Assembly (NCBI GenBank): GCA_016110215.1
Contig: JADWQD010000003.1
Span: 2,852,001 to 2,916,000 of the forward strand
Origin: Capronia americana
Lineage: Eukaryota > Ascomycota > Eurotiomycetes > Chaetothyriales > Herpotrichiellaceae
Direction: 5' to 3'
Length of the DNA: 64,000 bases
The notes under the pieces were generated by a model. That model ran no database searches. It was not told the DNA's origin and saw nothing but the letters and a program-made list of their open reading frames with translations. The translations under genes and the position numbers were made by a program. Numbering within the stretch: position 1 is the stretch's first letter; each line of letters opens with the position of its first letter. This document shows positions 53,743-63,962 of this stretch, piece after piece.

Positions 53743-55308
53743 TCACGCAGGTCTCCACTCGTAATGATGGGCACCTTTCTTGGCCTTTCCAGGATCCTCA
53801 CCCTCGACGTGAGGCCGGTCGTATGCGTGGGCACCGAAGAAATCCATCTCGGCCTCCATGAACTGGGTGGGCAGGGCGGTGCTTCCAGTATACTTGAGAT
53901 ACTCCAGGGAGGCGGACAAGCTGGGTATCACGGCATCCCACTCGGTTCCCTTGAGGACAATGTTCTTCAGCGCGGGATAGTTGGCCTGCAGGGCCTGGGA
54001 GACGGGCTTCAGCAGTTTCATGTTCGACACCTCCTTCCCTTGCTTGGCTGCCAACGCCGCTTCCAGCATATCGGCAATCTGGCTCGATTGGATGATGCAC
54101 CCCTCGCGCCAGATGCGGATGCAGGTTGCAAGGTCGACGTTCCATCCCTCGGCGCGGGACGCCTTGCTGATCAGTTCGAGCCCCTGGCAAAAGGCACAAA
54201 CGAACGACGCGTAGACGGCCTTGCGGAGTTCTTCGATGAAGGCTTCCTTGTCCTGCACGTCGGCGTGTTGCGGTGACGGCGTCTGAAGTTCCTGGGCCAC
54301 CTCGAGCCGTTCCGCTCTCTCCCCGCTGGCGTAGCGAAGGAATTGCCCTGCCGCAATGGTCGGTGCCGACACGTGCCGAAGAGACGCCTCCATGACCGAC
54401 CAGAAGCCTGTCCCTTCACTGCTGTCGTCGTCCTGCACCACCTTGTCGAGAACGTCATCAAGAACGTACCCGCTTTTCCCTGTGCCTTCTCCTTGTCCGT
54501 CTCCCTTCGGCGTCTTCTTCCTCTGACAGATCTCCGCCCCGATCTGGACCAGGAACGTCGACTTAAGTGAACCTTGCGAGTTCCAGCGGTCGAGAACCTT
54601 ACCGATTTCATCATTCGACATGCCAAGGCAAAACTTCATGATTCCCCACGCTTCGCACAGCGTGGACAGCATGCCGTTCTCGATTCCATTGTGCATCATC
54701 TTGACGTAGTGGCCCGAGCCGCCAGGACCGATATACGCCACGCAGGGGAACTCCTTCGTATCCTCCGGCGAAGAGGCCTTCGCGGAAAACTTCTCCAGGA
54801 GAGGCAACACCTTCTGAACAGCCGCCCTGTCGCCACCAGGGGACATGCTCGGGCCCCGCCTCGCGGATTGATATCCTCCCGACACGCCCATGCCTATCCA
54901 GGCGACGCCCTTTTCGGAGAGCTTGCGCTGCCGCCTCTCCGTGTTGCGATAGTGCTCATTCCCGCCGTCCAGGACGATGAACCCTTCGCCCAAATGGTCG
55001 CCCATCTTTCCAATGACCTCGTCGGCCGCGTTCCCGTGCGTGATGCTAAATATCAGGACTTTCACCCGCTCGCTCGAAAGGCTGCCGGTGAATTCTGCAA
55101 TGTCCGTGAATCCGTCGATCTGGCCGTTCTTGCCGTCTTCGCCTCCCTCCGGTGTCCTGGAGAGTGCCTGTTTCACGTTGTCGGGCGAGATGTCCCAGAT
55201 GGAGATGTCGAAGCCGAGTTCTGCGATCCCCAAGGCCATCATGCTGCCCATGGAGCCGGCTCCTACGATGCCGATGCGTTTGATCGTTATTTCATTGCTG
55301 GAGGCCAT
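53743..55308 (-). CDS. 6-phosphogluconate-dehydrogenase-like enzyme, divergent
   Basis: Single exon, 521 aa from the ATG at 55308. The fold is clear: RIGIVGAGSMGSMMALG (GxGxxG), GMGVSGGYQSARRGPSMSPG (Ser143), GHYVKMMHNGIENGM (Lys203 and Asn207 of the catalytic K-x3-N pair) and FFGAHAYDRP (His494). Several specificity residues differ. The Tyr after HNGIE is Asn211. The Lys of the GTGKWT loop is Phe302. The Arg that binds substrate phosphate in RDYFGAH is Met488. In the cofactor pocket the usual NRT after strand 2 is DIS (Asp39), which disfavours the NADP phosphate and suits NAD. An insert of about 20 residues lies at 262-281. Predicted: an oxidative decarboxylase or dehydrogenase of another hydroxy acid, probably NAD-linked. 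It is not likely to be the pentose-phosphate housekeeping enzyme. Confidence 0.88.
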   Translation of the reverse strand: MASSNEITIKRIGIVGAGSMGSMMALGIAELGFDISIWDISPDNVKQALSRTPEGGEDGKNGQIDGFTDIAEFTGSLSSERVKVLIFSITHGNAADEVIGKMGDHLGEGFIVLDGGNEHYRNTERRQRKLSEKGVAWIGMGVSGGYQSARRGPSMSPGGDRAAVQKVLPLLEKFSAKASSPEDTKEFPCVAYIGPGGSGHYVKMMHNGIENGMLSTLCEAWGIMKFCLGMSNDEIGKVLDRWNSQGSLKSTFLVQIGAEICQRKKTPKGDGQGEGTGKSGYVLDDVLDKVVQDDDSSEGTGFWSVMEASLRHVSAPTIAAGQFLRYASGERAERLEVAQELQTPSPQHADVQDKEAFIEELRKAVYASFVCAFCQGLELISKASRAEGWNVDLATCIRIWREGCIIQSSQIADMLEAALAAKQGKEVSNMKLLKPVSQALQANYPALKNIVLKGTEWDAVIPSLSASLEYLKYTGSTALPTQFMEAEMDFFGAHAYDRPHVEGEDPGKAKKGAHHYEWRPA

Positions 55309-56291
55309 CGTGATGTTGTTGCCCGGTTGGTTGGTTGGTTGGTTGTCGGAAAGGGTGTGACGATGTAAGGGAGATGAGTAGGACAGGTAGGTGTAAAACG
55401 TAAGGCGTGTGCCAACTCGCTCAATCTCGAAGTGGAAGTCGAAGGTGGAGGGTGAAGTCAAAGTCGAGGACGAAAAGGAATCAATTTGCCTGTAACTTTC
55501 AGAGATACGCCTGTGCTTTGCTCCGTATACGAGTACGTACAGCGGAACGGTAGATAGGTAGACTGACGTGCTGATAGTTTATTTACTCGACCAAACACAT
55601 GTCGCTCCGGATCACTTTTATGCCGTGGATTGCTTGGTTCGAGAGGTTCCGAGTCCTCGTCCGCAGAGATATTCATACTTGACGTCACTCTCGAGGGACA
55701 TGCGGACGGTGACGTCCGTTACAAGTGGGCGGACTTTAATTTGCAAGCGGGCAATTCTACACAGAAGCTGCAAAAGACAGTACGAGTACGAGTACATTGC
55801 CTTGAGACCTGAATGACTTGCGTGGCTCGTTATGTCTAAATGACCTCATCGGCTGAAGATATATGTATGAAGTATGAGTCCTGGTGAGATGGAGTACTTG
55901 GTCTGGATTAGTTACATACTCCACTTGCCACGCCTGATGAAAGCAAGCCTGGCCTGGAAAGCTTGATCCGAGGAGTGAATGTAAGAATACGAGTCTGATA
56001 GGTTTCTGAATGTTTTCTCATTTTCTCATTCATGGTCGTATGGGTTATTATCACAACATGCACCTCACCTCACCTCACCGAATGAACAAAGCAGTCGGGT
56101 TTGTCCACGACTTCGACGTCCAGAGGCTGGCATTGTGCCAGTCACAATATACCTTCCTGGGAACCCCTGCAATCGAGCCCGTTCCACACCAACCCACGTA
56201 TTCATGTTAATCCCTTCTCTCGTCAGCCTTGCACGGCAGCAGAGCGTATATCTGCCTGCCTACAATATTCCAAGAATCGTCGACGCTGACT
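55309..56291. other. intergenic, promoter of 6PGDH-like gene
   Basis: Contains a GGTT tetranucleotide run at 55325-55345 (leader of the 6PGDH-like gene) and an ACCTC run near 56063-56080. No coding frame recognised. The opsin 3' flank is at the right edge. Confidence 0.5.
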
Positions 56292-57341
56292 TCACGCGGT
56301 GACACCGGTGTTACCTGCGGCGGCTGGGGTGGCGTCACGGGCAGACTTCTCCCCTGTCCGCGAGATAAGGTCCTCTCCATAGTTGATGACAAGACCCAGG
56401 CGCGCGGGGTCAATGTTCCAGTGCCCGGCAATCAAAGCGACACTGAACACCGGCTTGGCCAAGAAGTCGAGAACCCCGTAGAAGACCGCCTCGGAGTCAG
56501 GGGCGATGATGTTGGCCCCTTCCGAGACAGCCCAAGCAATGGGATAGCACAGCCAGACGAACAAGGTCAGGACGCCGCAGAGCATGTACGTGCGGTAAAT
56601 GTCCTGGCCGAGCAGTTTGGCGCGCTTCCGGCCCACGCCGGCGAGATTCCAGAACACGTAGAACATGGCGGCGGTGCCGAACGTCCACCATCCTGGAGAT
56701 CCGATTTCGTCAGCTCCATGGGGCCGAATGGCATTGGGCTGAGAGGCGCAAGGCAAAAGATTCACTCACCCCACTTCCACCGGCTGGGAGTCAGAGCCCC
56801 GATAAGCCCGGTAACGATCATTATCCAGTCGATGAAGATGGTCCACACGATGGTCGGCCAAGGTAAACCAGCAGTGAGCATGAGGTCCAGGAGGAGCAAG
56901 GGCGTCGTGATGAACCTGGCGTAACGAATGCACGTCAGTGCGTCGTTCGACGCCTTCCGCGTGGACAGGTCGGGAAACTTACCAGTCGATATATCGGGCG
57001 TAGTAGATTTCGCGGCTGACCCCGGCGACCTTGGACGAGCTTCGCTGGTACTCGACGTTGATGGGTGCCCACCCTTGGTGCGATCCCATGGCGTAATAAG
57101 CTAGCATGGCGGTCAAGTTGATGGCCGCCGTGATGTAGTAAAAGATGCGGTGCCTTTGCGGCTTCATATGGCCGGCAACCATGACGCCCAGGCCAACAAG
57201 GCCCATGACGGACATGATGGAGTAGTAGAAGTCGGAACCATGACTGGTGAGGGCGATGGCAGCGCTTTTGCCATTCTGTGTCGGGTTCGACGAGACGGCA
57301 TTGTTTCGCTTGAAGAGCGGATGCAGCTGATTGGACTCCAT
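56292..57341 (-). CDS. fungal rhodopsin with proton-pump residues
   Basis: Three exons on the minus strand: 57341-56983, 56915-56770, 56692-56292; 301 aa, phases agree. Seven hydrophobic helices. Helix C: ARYIDWFITTPLLLLD, giving equivalents of bacteriorhodopsin Arg82 (R116), Asp85 (D119), Trp86, Thr89 and Asp96 (D130). Helix D: FIDWIM, with the Asp115 equivalent. Helix F: WLCYPIAW for the retinal pocket. Helix G: VLDFLAKPVF with Asp212 (D244) and the retinal Schiff-base Lys216 (K248). Both proton acceptor and proton donor are acidic, as in light-driven pumps. Related opsin-like proteins (ORPs, e.g. Hsp30/Yro2) lack the Lys, so this is not one. Plasma membrane location is expected. Retinal supply genes are not in the window. 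Confidence 0.92.
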
Positions 57342-58227
57342 CTTGAATGGGATGGAAGGCGAAGACCTGGGCAAGAACTACACGTCTGAGAAGTAGAAGT
57401 TGAGGTTGGACTCGCACTGCTGACGGGTCTCTGCTCCCTTATACCCACCCACTGTATTCGTCACAGGAGAGGATAAACGCCTGGGTGGACACGGTGTAGA
57501 CCACCACGAAATGGATGATGATAGAGATTTCATCTTGGGCCACGGAGTCTCAGAATGGGTGGTGGTTGCGTCAGGCCACGAAAGAGCAGGATGCAGAGCT
57601 CCAGTGCTCGAAGTATCTTGTACTGCGTGCTTAAGTCATGAGCTCATCATGAATCGCAAATGTCTCCATACCGCTTGTGGGACCACCAGGGACACTTTGA
57701 TCTCGGATACTAGGTGCAGTCATGCTGATGCTTGCGGTAGTTCTCAACACACGCCTGGAGCAAGGAATGTGCGCGAGCCAGGCTACGATGTGGTGTGCTG
57801 TTCGTGCTGCTCTGTCCGTAAGTCTCTCATATTGGTGTCTTTCCATACGTAACAACCCTTGACTTCCAAGACATATTTCGAGAAATAAGCTTGAAGCAAA
57901 GATGTTAAGATTCGTCCATCAAAGCTTGTTCAGCCAGCGCCATTGTGCGGCGGAAGTTTTGGCAGCGGAAGGTCAGATCCGGAGAGCCGTCCACAATGCT
58001 GTAGTCACACTGTGCATTGATGCATTGACTGCAGTGATCGTGCTTTAGAGACCTGATCGGACGTAGGACAACGAAGCAATACATGGTTTGCTGCCAAAGT
58101 CCATTACATCAACAAGCCTTGCGGATCGATCAGCGGCACCTAGGGCTTGTCAGAATTACCCGGCCACCTCAGCCAGGAAAGTCAGCCGGCTCCCTAATAA
58201 AATGCCGTTCTCGTACTTGAGAGCCGG
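57342..58227. other. intergenic, upstream of opsin
   Basis: Opsin promoter and 3' flank of the phenol-hydroxylase-type gene. No gene seen. Confidence 0.5.
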
Positions 58228-60328
58228 CTATGATGTGCCGGGCGCAGCAGCAATTGTCCGTCGCTTGCGCGGCACCAGAATTGTGCTGAAAAACTGCTCG
58301 ACCTCTTCTACATCCTGTAGGCTGCAAACGAGTGACACATGCTGGTCGGGCCGGATGACTATGAGGCAACCCTCATCTTTGTCAACGCCCCATTTCGCGT
58401 ATGCGTCATCAAAGTCACCTTCTTCCCCCGCGTTGTTGTTCACATAGCATTTCCAATAGTCATATCCCAGCCTTGGATCGAAAGGGCGCAGGACTTCGGG
58501 TAGGCTGAACAACTCGACCTTGCGCCTGGGAGCGGCGTGTATCGTCAGGACCTCGATGATTGAGTCCGCCTTGTCACCTTCTGGTGTATATGTTCGCAGA
58601 ACCGAGGAAGCTGCGTCCAGGCGCTCACACAAAGTCTTTAAGCGTGCCATCTGTGTGGGTTTGCTTATATCTCCTGCGAGCACCAACAAACGCCACCGGC
58701 CGTCGGCTGGTAGCATCGAGTGCACATGGACTATATTAGCTTCTGCGTGATTCAATACCAAAAAGGAGGGCAGTCGCTGTCCGAGGGATATCCAGCTTGC
58801 TAACGACCGCCTCGCGTGCCGTTGAGGGTATTTTGAACTGTCGAGATCCCTGCACGCTTCAGAATCCCATGAATCATCTTCGCGCTCCGGGACGACCAAG
58901 GCGTTAGGACCATATTCCACACCGACTCCGCTGAGAAAGGTTCGAAACCGCTCATAGAACTCGTCGTAGTTGTGTGCGTCCGACCCGGCCCCTTTCTCGT
59001 AGAATTCGCACATTTCTCGATCCATCTCTATCAGGCGCTGGGCGACCGACTGCCGTTCGTCATTGTACGTGTCGAGAATGTCTGGCTTCGCGACACCTTT
59101 GATGACTTGGCCTAGCTTCCATACCAGGTTGTATGAGTCTTGCATGGACACGTTCATTCCTGCACCCATGGTCGGAGAATGGGTATGAACTGCGTCGCCG
59201 ACGAGGAAGACCCGATTGTCTCTGCTGAACCTAGGGGCGCATTGCTGGCCCACAGTGTAGACCGACCACCAATCGCAGTGTTCGTAAGATAGTTTGTACG
59301 GGTTCAATATCTGCGACGCCTTTTCTGCAATCATCTCGGGGGTGACCTTGCTTGTGTCAAAGTCGTCACCTTCGCTGCCCGTCTCGGCCAGTTGAACATA
59401 AGATCTGACAAGCCGATCTTCACGAGGGAATGTCATCGTGCTGCCGGTCTTGGTCGAGTGTATGGAGCATGAGACGCGTATATCGGCTGTTAGGAGGATG
59501 AGCACTTCTTCAACAGCAGTGCGGGAGTCTCACACTTACGGAAGTCAGTGATAGGGACGATGTCCAGGACCCCAAAGTGCACCTTTGTCTTGCCCCCATC
59601 GATTCTCAAGCCGATTTGATCTCGAGTCCAGCTGTGCCCACCATCTGCACCTATCAGGTATCGAGCTTTGATGATCTCTTCTTGCGGTGTTCGCACTATA
59701 CTCGTCAGCCATGTATTCGAATACTCCCGGGGCCTGAAAGGATCTTACAGCCTTCGTCTGCTGTGTTTCCATTGCCTGTAGCGGTGTCTCCTTCAATGCG
59801 TAGACAGATTGGGTAAGCAGTATGGTCGGCCACGAGAGCATCTTCTAGTTGGAGGGACTTGGTCTTTGTGTTTCTCTCGATGCGTATGCGACCTTCTCTT
59901 TGGAAGAAGTCAATAAAATTCTGCTCAATGAAACCCTGATGGATGCCCAGCTGACAGAACCGGCCGCGTTCTTCTTCCTTGGCTCGAACCCGCTCTGTTC
60001 GTTGAATCTTGCTGTCGTCTTCAGGGTCTGGATTCTTGTCATGGTCAGTATACCCTGCGCGCGGAGGCTTTCACGTGGCACTTACCCAGGAACAGATCTC
60101 TCGCAATTGATAAGCCTTTTCGTTGATTGCATTCGCCATCCCAAAGCTGTCGAGTATCTCCAGTGTACGCACATGGAGGCCGTCGGCTCGACCGTTTTGT
60201 ATCCTGTCAACTTTATCATCGAGAATCCGCGCGTCCAACCCCAGACGACTTGCCCAAGCAGCAGCCATCAGCCCGGCTGGACCAGCACCGATGATGACGA
60301 GGTCATTGTATGTCACCTTGGGATCCAT
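58228..60328 (-). CDS. FAD-dependent phenol 2-monooxygenase-type hydroxylase
   Basis: Four exons on the minus strand: 60328-60086, 60034-59749, 59695-59540, 59486-58228; 647 aa, all phases agree. N-terminal FAD-binding motif VIIGAGPAGLMAAAWASRLG, then NGRADGLHVRTLEILDSFG. Middle: LIGADGGHSWTRDQIG (DG motif). Then FPDIRVSCSIHS, spanning the last junction, and FLVGDAVHTHSPTMGAGMNV (GD motif, FAD ribityl contact). The C-terminal thioredoxin-like dimerisation domain ends IVIRPDQHVSLVCSLQDVEE. This order matches phenol hydroxylases of the class A flavoprotein family, which hydroxylate phenols ortho to the OH using NADPH and O2. The true aromatic substrate is unknown. The second acceptor (60035) is AAG rather than CAG but sits after a TACTGAC branch site. 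Confidence 0.93.
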
Positions 60329-61577
60329 GGTAAGTAAATGCCCTTGGTCTCTTTCGTACCAAGAGCAGCTTGCAAAGGCTTGCACTTGTGTGTCTGAGCT
60401 CTCTCGCATTCGCAGACTAAAAGGCCTGTCTTTTGCAGTGAGCGATTCACCAGCCCTCGTACAGCTGGAGATGACGCGAGCTGGTGAATCACGTATACTT
60501 GTGTCTCGGTGGAGAAGAGTGATAGATCATCCACGCTTGGGGCCGAGGCAGAGATCTTGTTCAGAGTCCAACTTGACTTTGTGGTTCTTGCTCTGTGTGT
60601 TCACCACGATCTGATTTCCGCGTCCCGGATCCGTAATGCTTGGGAGCCTGTCAAGATGAGCGGGAGCTACGAGTACAACTTGGTCTGTGAGAGGTCTCGG
60701 TTAGTAGTGACGACTCTATCTGCCGCTTAGCTTTCGCCACATGCTCCGGATATCTATTCCTACGAGTACAATGATCTCATGAGAGTGCGAGCCCGAGTAG
60801 CACAACTGGGTGACGACTTCGAGCACCTTGTTGGCTATCAGGGCGCCGCTGGAGTGCCCTTGTGACACATCACGCACTGAGCCAGGTGAGTGGGCACCTT
60901 TGGCGACTTTCCTTCCTCCAGCAGCCGGGAATTTAATCATTCATTGATGCGAGACTGTAGATGTCGCTGGTGAAACGAACGCACTCAGCGCCAACCTCAA
61001 AACAGCTAGCGCCACACACCCGTAGCGTGATGTGCCTGAGCGCCAGGTTAATGACGTCATCGAGCTTGGCATGATTCCTCTAGGTGTCGAGGTGTCCTCT
61101 CACCGACGCCTCAGTTCTCGTTCTGTGCAACGTGGGCGGACCAGCCGACCAATTCCCATCGCGTGGCGTCATGTCAGGAACCCGCAGGACTTCTTCTCCA
61201 GCGGAAGGAATTGCCAGCTGATCAGATTGACGCGGAGACTGTTTCCATCTCTGGCCTCCCATTCCAATAGCCACCGACTTGCAACGCCCACGCTGCAGTG
61301 AGCCGCAATGACTTCTCACGCACATGTCGTGATCACAAGCCATCTCACTCCTGTCCACACAAGCATCGCGGCACTTCTTCAGGCTCCATAAACCTACCTG
61401 GCTGTGATTGTATCGGTAGCTCGTTGGTCGGTACGTATCCCCCGCGCTGAGATCGTGCATATCGTTTCCAGATGTTGACTGGTTTATAACTTGCTTGCTT
61501 CCTCCCCACGTTTAATACAATGGCCGTCTCTGTCGTAAGCACGTAGACCTGCTCTCTATATCCAAAGAGACACGGTC
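60329..61577. other. divergent upstream region, monooxygenase / methyltransferase
   Basis: 1.25 kb shared by the phenol-hydroxylase-type gene (-) and the methyltransferase gene (+). Holds a perfect 11-bp inverted repeat (60445-60491). No coding frame recognised. Confidence 0.5.
60445..60491. repeat. 11-bp inverted repeat in divergent promoter
   Basis: GATTCACCAGC (60445-60455) and GCTGGTGAATC (60481-60491) are perfect inverted copies separated by 25 bp, about 120 bp upstream of the monooxygenase start. Could be a paired regulator site or a chance hairpin. Confidence 0.7.
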
Positions 61578-62650
61578 ATGGGGTCCTATGAAGAACCAGG
61601 CGCAGGCATAATTGACATCCAGTCAGACGCCGAGAAAATCGAGTTGTCCAAAGACACAGTCGAGTCGTTGAAAACCGAGCCGTCCAGCTTCTCATCCTTG
61701 CTTCTCTGGAACGAACATGGCTTGAAACGCTTCGAGGCTGTCACCTACGCCCAGGAATATTACCTGACCAATTGCGAAATCAAACTGCTCAAACTACACA
61801 GTCATGAGATAGCCGACAGGATTGAACCCGGTTCCATTATTGTCGAATTGGGCAGTGGATGCTTGCGGAAGACGAAGATCCTCCTACAGGCGCTTGACGA
61901 CGCGAAGAAGCCGGTGGATTACTACGCGCTCGATCTTTCGCGGGCGGAACTGGAGCGGACGTTGAAAGACGTATCTCTCGGCACCTTCGAGCACGTTCGG
62001 TGTCATGGGCTGCTAGGCACATACGACGACGGCCTAGGGTGGTTGCAACAGTACAACATCGCTTCGAGGCCGAGAGTTGTGCTCTCGCTTGGATCGACTC
62101 TTGGGAGCTTTACCCGACCCGAAGCGGCCGGATTCCTGCGAGGCTTCGCCACTGCCATTGACCATGCCGTCAATGGAGCGATCAGGAGTGAACCCTTGAT
62201 GATCATCGGAGTAGACGGGTGTAAGAGGGCGGAGCGGGTCTGGCCTGCATACAATGACAACGATGCGCGAAACGACCGGTTCATAAGAAACGCGCTCGAT
62301 CATGCCAACCAAATCCTGGGTAAAGACATTTTTCATCAGGACGAATGGGATCGCCGGGGAGAATGGAATGAAGAGCTTGGGCGACACGAACAGTACCTAG
62401 TACCGCTGAAGGATATCTGGTTCGAGGGCCGTTGTCTGAAAGCTGGTGAAAAGATCTTCGTTGTTGCAAGCCACAAGTACGACGATACAGATCGAGAGGA
62501 ACTTTGGAGAGGTGCGGGCCTTAGGCTAGTCGACGGATGGCAGGTGCCAGAGACAAAATATGGTAAGCCACGTTCATCTTTTCGTGACGATACCCTGACT
62601 TCGGTCCAGGGCTATATCTCCTGTCAGCGCGAGAGGCAAGTACTCTTTGA
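61578..62650 (+). CDS. SAM-dependent N-methyltransferase, EasF/EgtD (Methyltransf_33) family
   Basis: Exons 61578-62562 and 62610-62650. The 47-nt intron runs GTAAGC to CCAG, phase 1, giving the C-terminus KYGLYLLSAREASTL. Product 341 aa. Motifs: FEAVTYAQEYYLTNCEI and IVELGSGCLRKTKILLQAL (SAM-binding loop, about 89-106), YYALDLSRAEL (acidic end of strand 2), LSLGSTLGSFTRPEAA and MIIGVDGCK. These define the histidine-specific methyltransferase fold used by EgtD and, in fungi, by the stand-alone ergot enzyme EasF (dimethylallyltryptophan N-methyltransferase). It lacks the DinB and sulfatase-like domains of fungal Egt1, so it is not the ergothioneine synthase. No prenyltransferase or other alkaloid gene is nearby, so the amine substrate is open. 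Confidence 0.88.
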
Positions 62651-63275
62651 TACACGAACAAAAGAACGCCATACTTTGGCCGGACCACAACATGTTTCAA
62701 GTTGCGTTGCACTTTGTATATGTGTGTGGCCGGCCTGAAGCCTTCCGAAACAGAGCGCATCACCATTGTGTAAATTCGGTACGAAGACCTTATCCGACCG
62801 TCTCCGATCACTGGGGGTGCAAAGCTTTACTTGCACTGCCCCTGCCTTGATCAGATAACAGTTATGTGTGCTATTGATTGCCTCTCGTTTCTATCATTGT
62901 TCACCGCACCGACTCCATTCAACCACCGCTTCGTTCTAAGCTCCGCGGGTTGCCCTCTCCAAGTCGAACAATGTAGGTCGATTTGGCTTCTTGATCAGTC
63001 ATCGATCCTTGGGATGAGGGGGCACTTGGGGTGGCGCAGTTGAGACGAGCCTGAATCTACTCTTGTCGTCTGTTGGGTCATTTTGGCCATGACTGCCCGA
63101 TGAATGCTCTTGCCTAGCTAGCCTTCCAAGGACCAGACGTGTTGAATGAATACCTCCCTTCTTTCGAGACCCTTGCGCCGACCCAGTGTGAGTATAAGCA
63201 GAGTCGATGGAAATCCGCAAGAACAGCTCAAGCAGGTCCAACTCCTTCATCCGGACGGCCGGGCGCGGGTGTTAA
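62651..63275. other. convergent intergenic spacer
   Basis: 3' flanks of the methyltransferase (+) and the small membrane protein gene (-). Nothing recognised. Confidence 0.5.
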
Positions 63276-63962
63276 TCAAGCATTGAGTGCCTCCCCCAAG
63301 ATAATCCGATCGGCAACATACCCCGTCACCGCGGCGAACACAGCCTTATGCAGCAAGTCGATGAGCTGTTTGTTGACAGGCCAGGTCCTAAATATTTCTA
63401 CCGCGGTAATTAGCAGCTAACACAACGCCCCGGATTTGCAATTTTCACCACAAGATGAGGACGCGGGGGCCCTCCATCCACGTACCACGGCAGAGCACCC
63501 ACACCGGTCCAGTTCTCCAGCGTCTGATCGACCAGCAACCTCACGCCCATGAAGATGTAGCTCCCGAACGGGCCGACAATGCCATAATAGCTCATCGCGC
63601 CGCGGAGGCCCGCCGCGAGCATGCCCTGGCCCCAGTGCATCGCGTGGTTGATCTCCTCCGGCCAGGTGTGGAAGTCGAGGTTGAACAGCCGGGAGAGCGT
63701 CTTGCCGGGGACGTAGGAATTCGGTAGGTGGGTGAGCGCCTGCTCGCTCTTCGCACTGAGTGTCATTCTAGGAGATCGGGCGGCGTTATTAGTATGGAGG
63801 ACTCTCTCTCTCTCTCGCTCGGCCATGTTCAGATGTCAATCAAGGGCCACACATAACATACGCTGCGACACCGACGGCGCCGGCTCCGATGCCGATGGCT
63901 ATGCATTCGATCAGCGAGAAGCGGATCTTGGGACGCGCTGGGTTGATGTAGTGGTCGGGCAT
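63276..63962 (-). CDS. small conserved membrane protein of unknown function
   Basis: Three exons on the minus strand: 63962-63862, 63767-63486, 63387-63276; 164 aa, phases agree. Introns are 94 nt (with a GA run) and 98 nt. The N-terminus MPDHYINPARPKIRFSLIE is followed by a membrane segment IAIGIGAGAVGVAA. The conserved-looking body has MHWGQGMLAAGLRGAMSYYG, FGSYIFMGVRLLVDQTLEN, GVGALPWTWPVNKQLIDLLH and the end YVADRIILGEAL. I know similar small proteins from many Pezizomycotina, all hypothetical. The motif VRLLVDQTLEN plus a TWPV stretch at the last junction is the best landmark. It is probably an integral membrane protein with two to four helices. No function is assigned; its position next to the N-methyltransferase is the only context. 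Confidence 0.8.

Noticed and set aside
61578..63962. Ergot-alkaloid or ergothioneine cluster
   Set aside because: Only the methyltransferase resembles these pathways; no prenyltransferase, FAD oxidase, catalase-like or Egt1/Egt2 gene is present.
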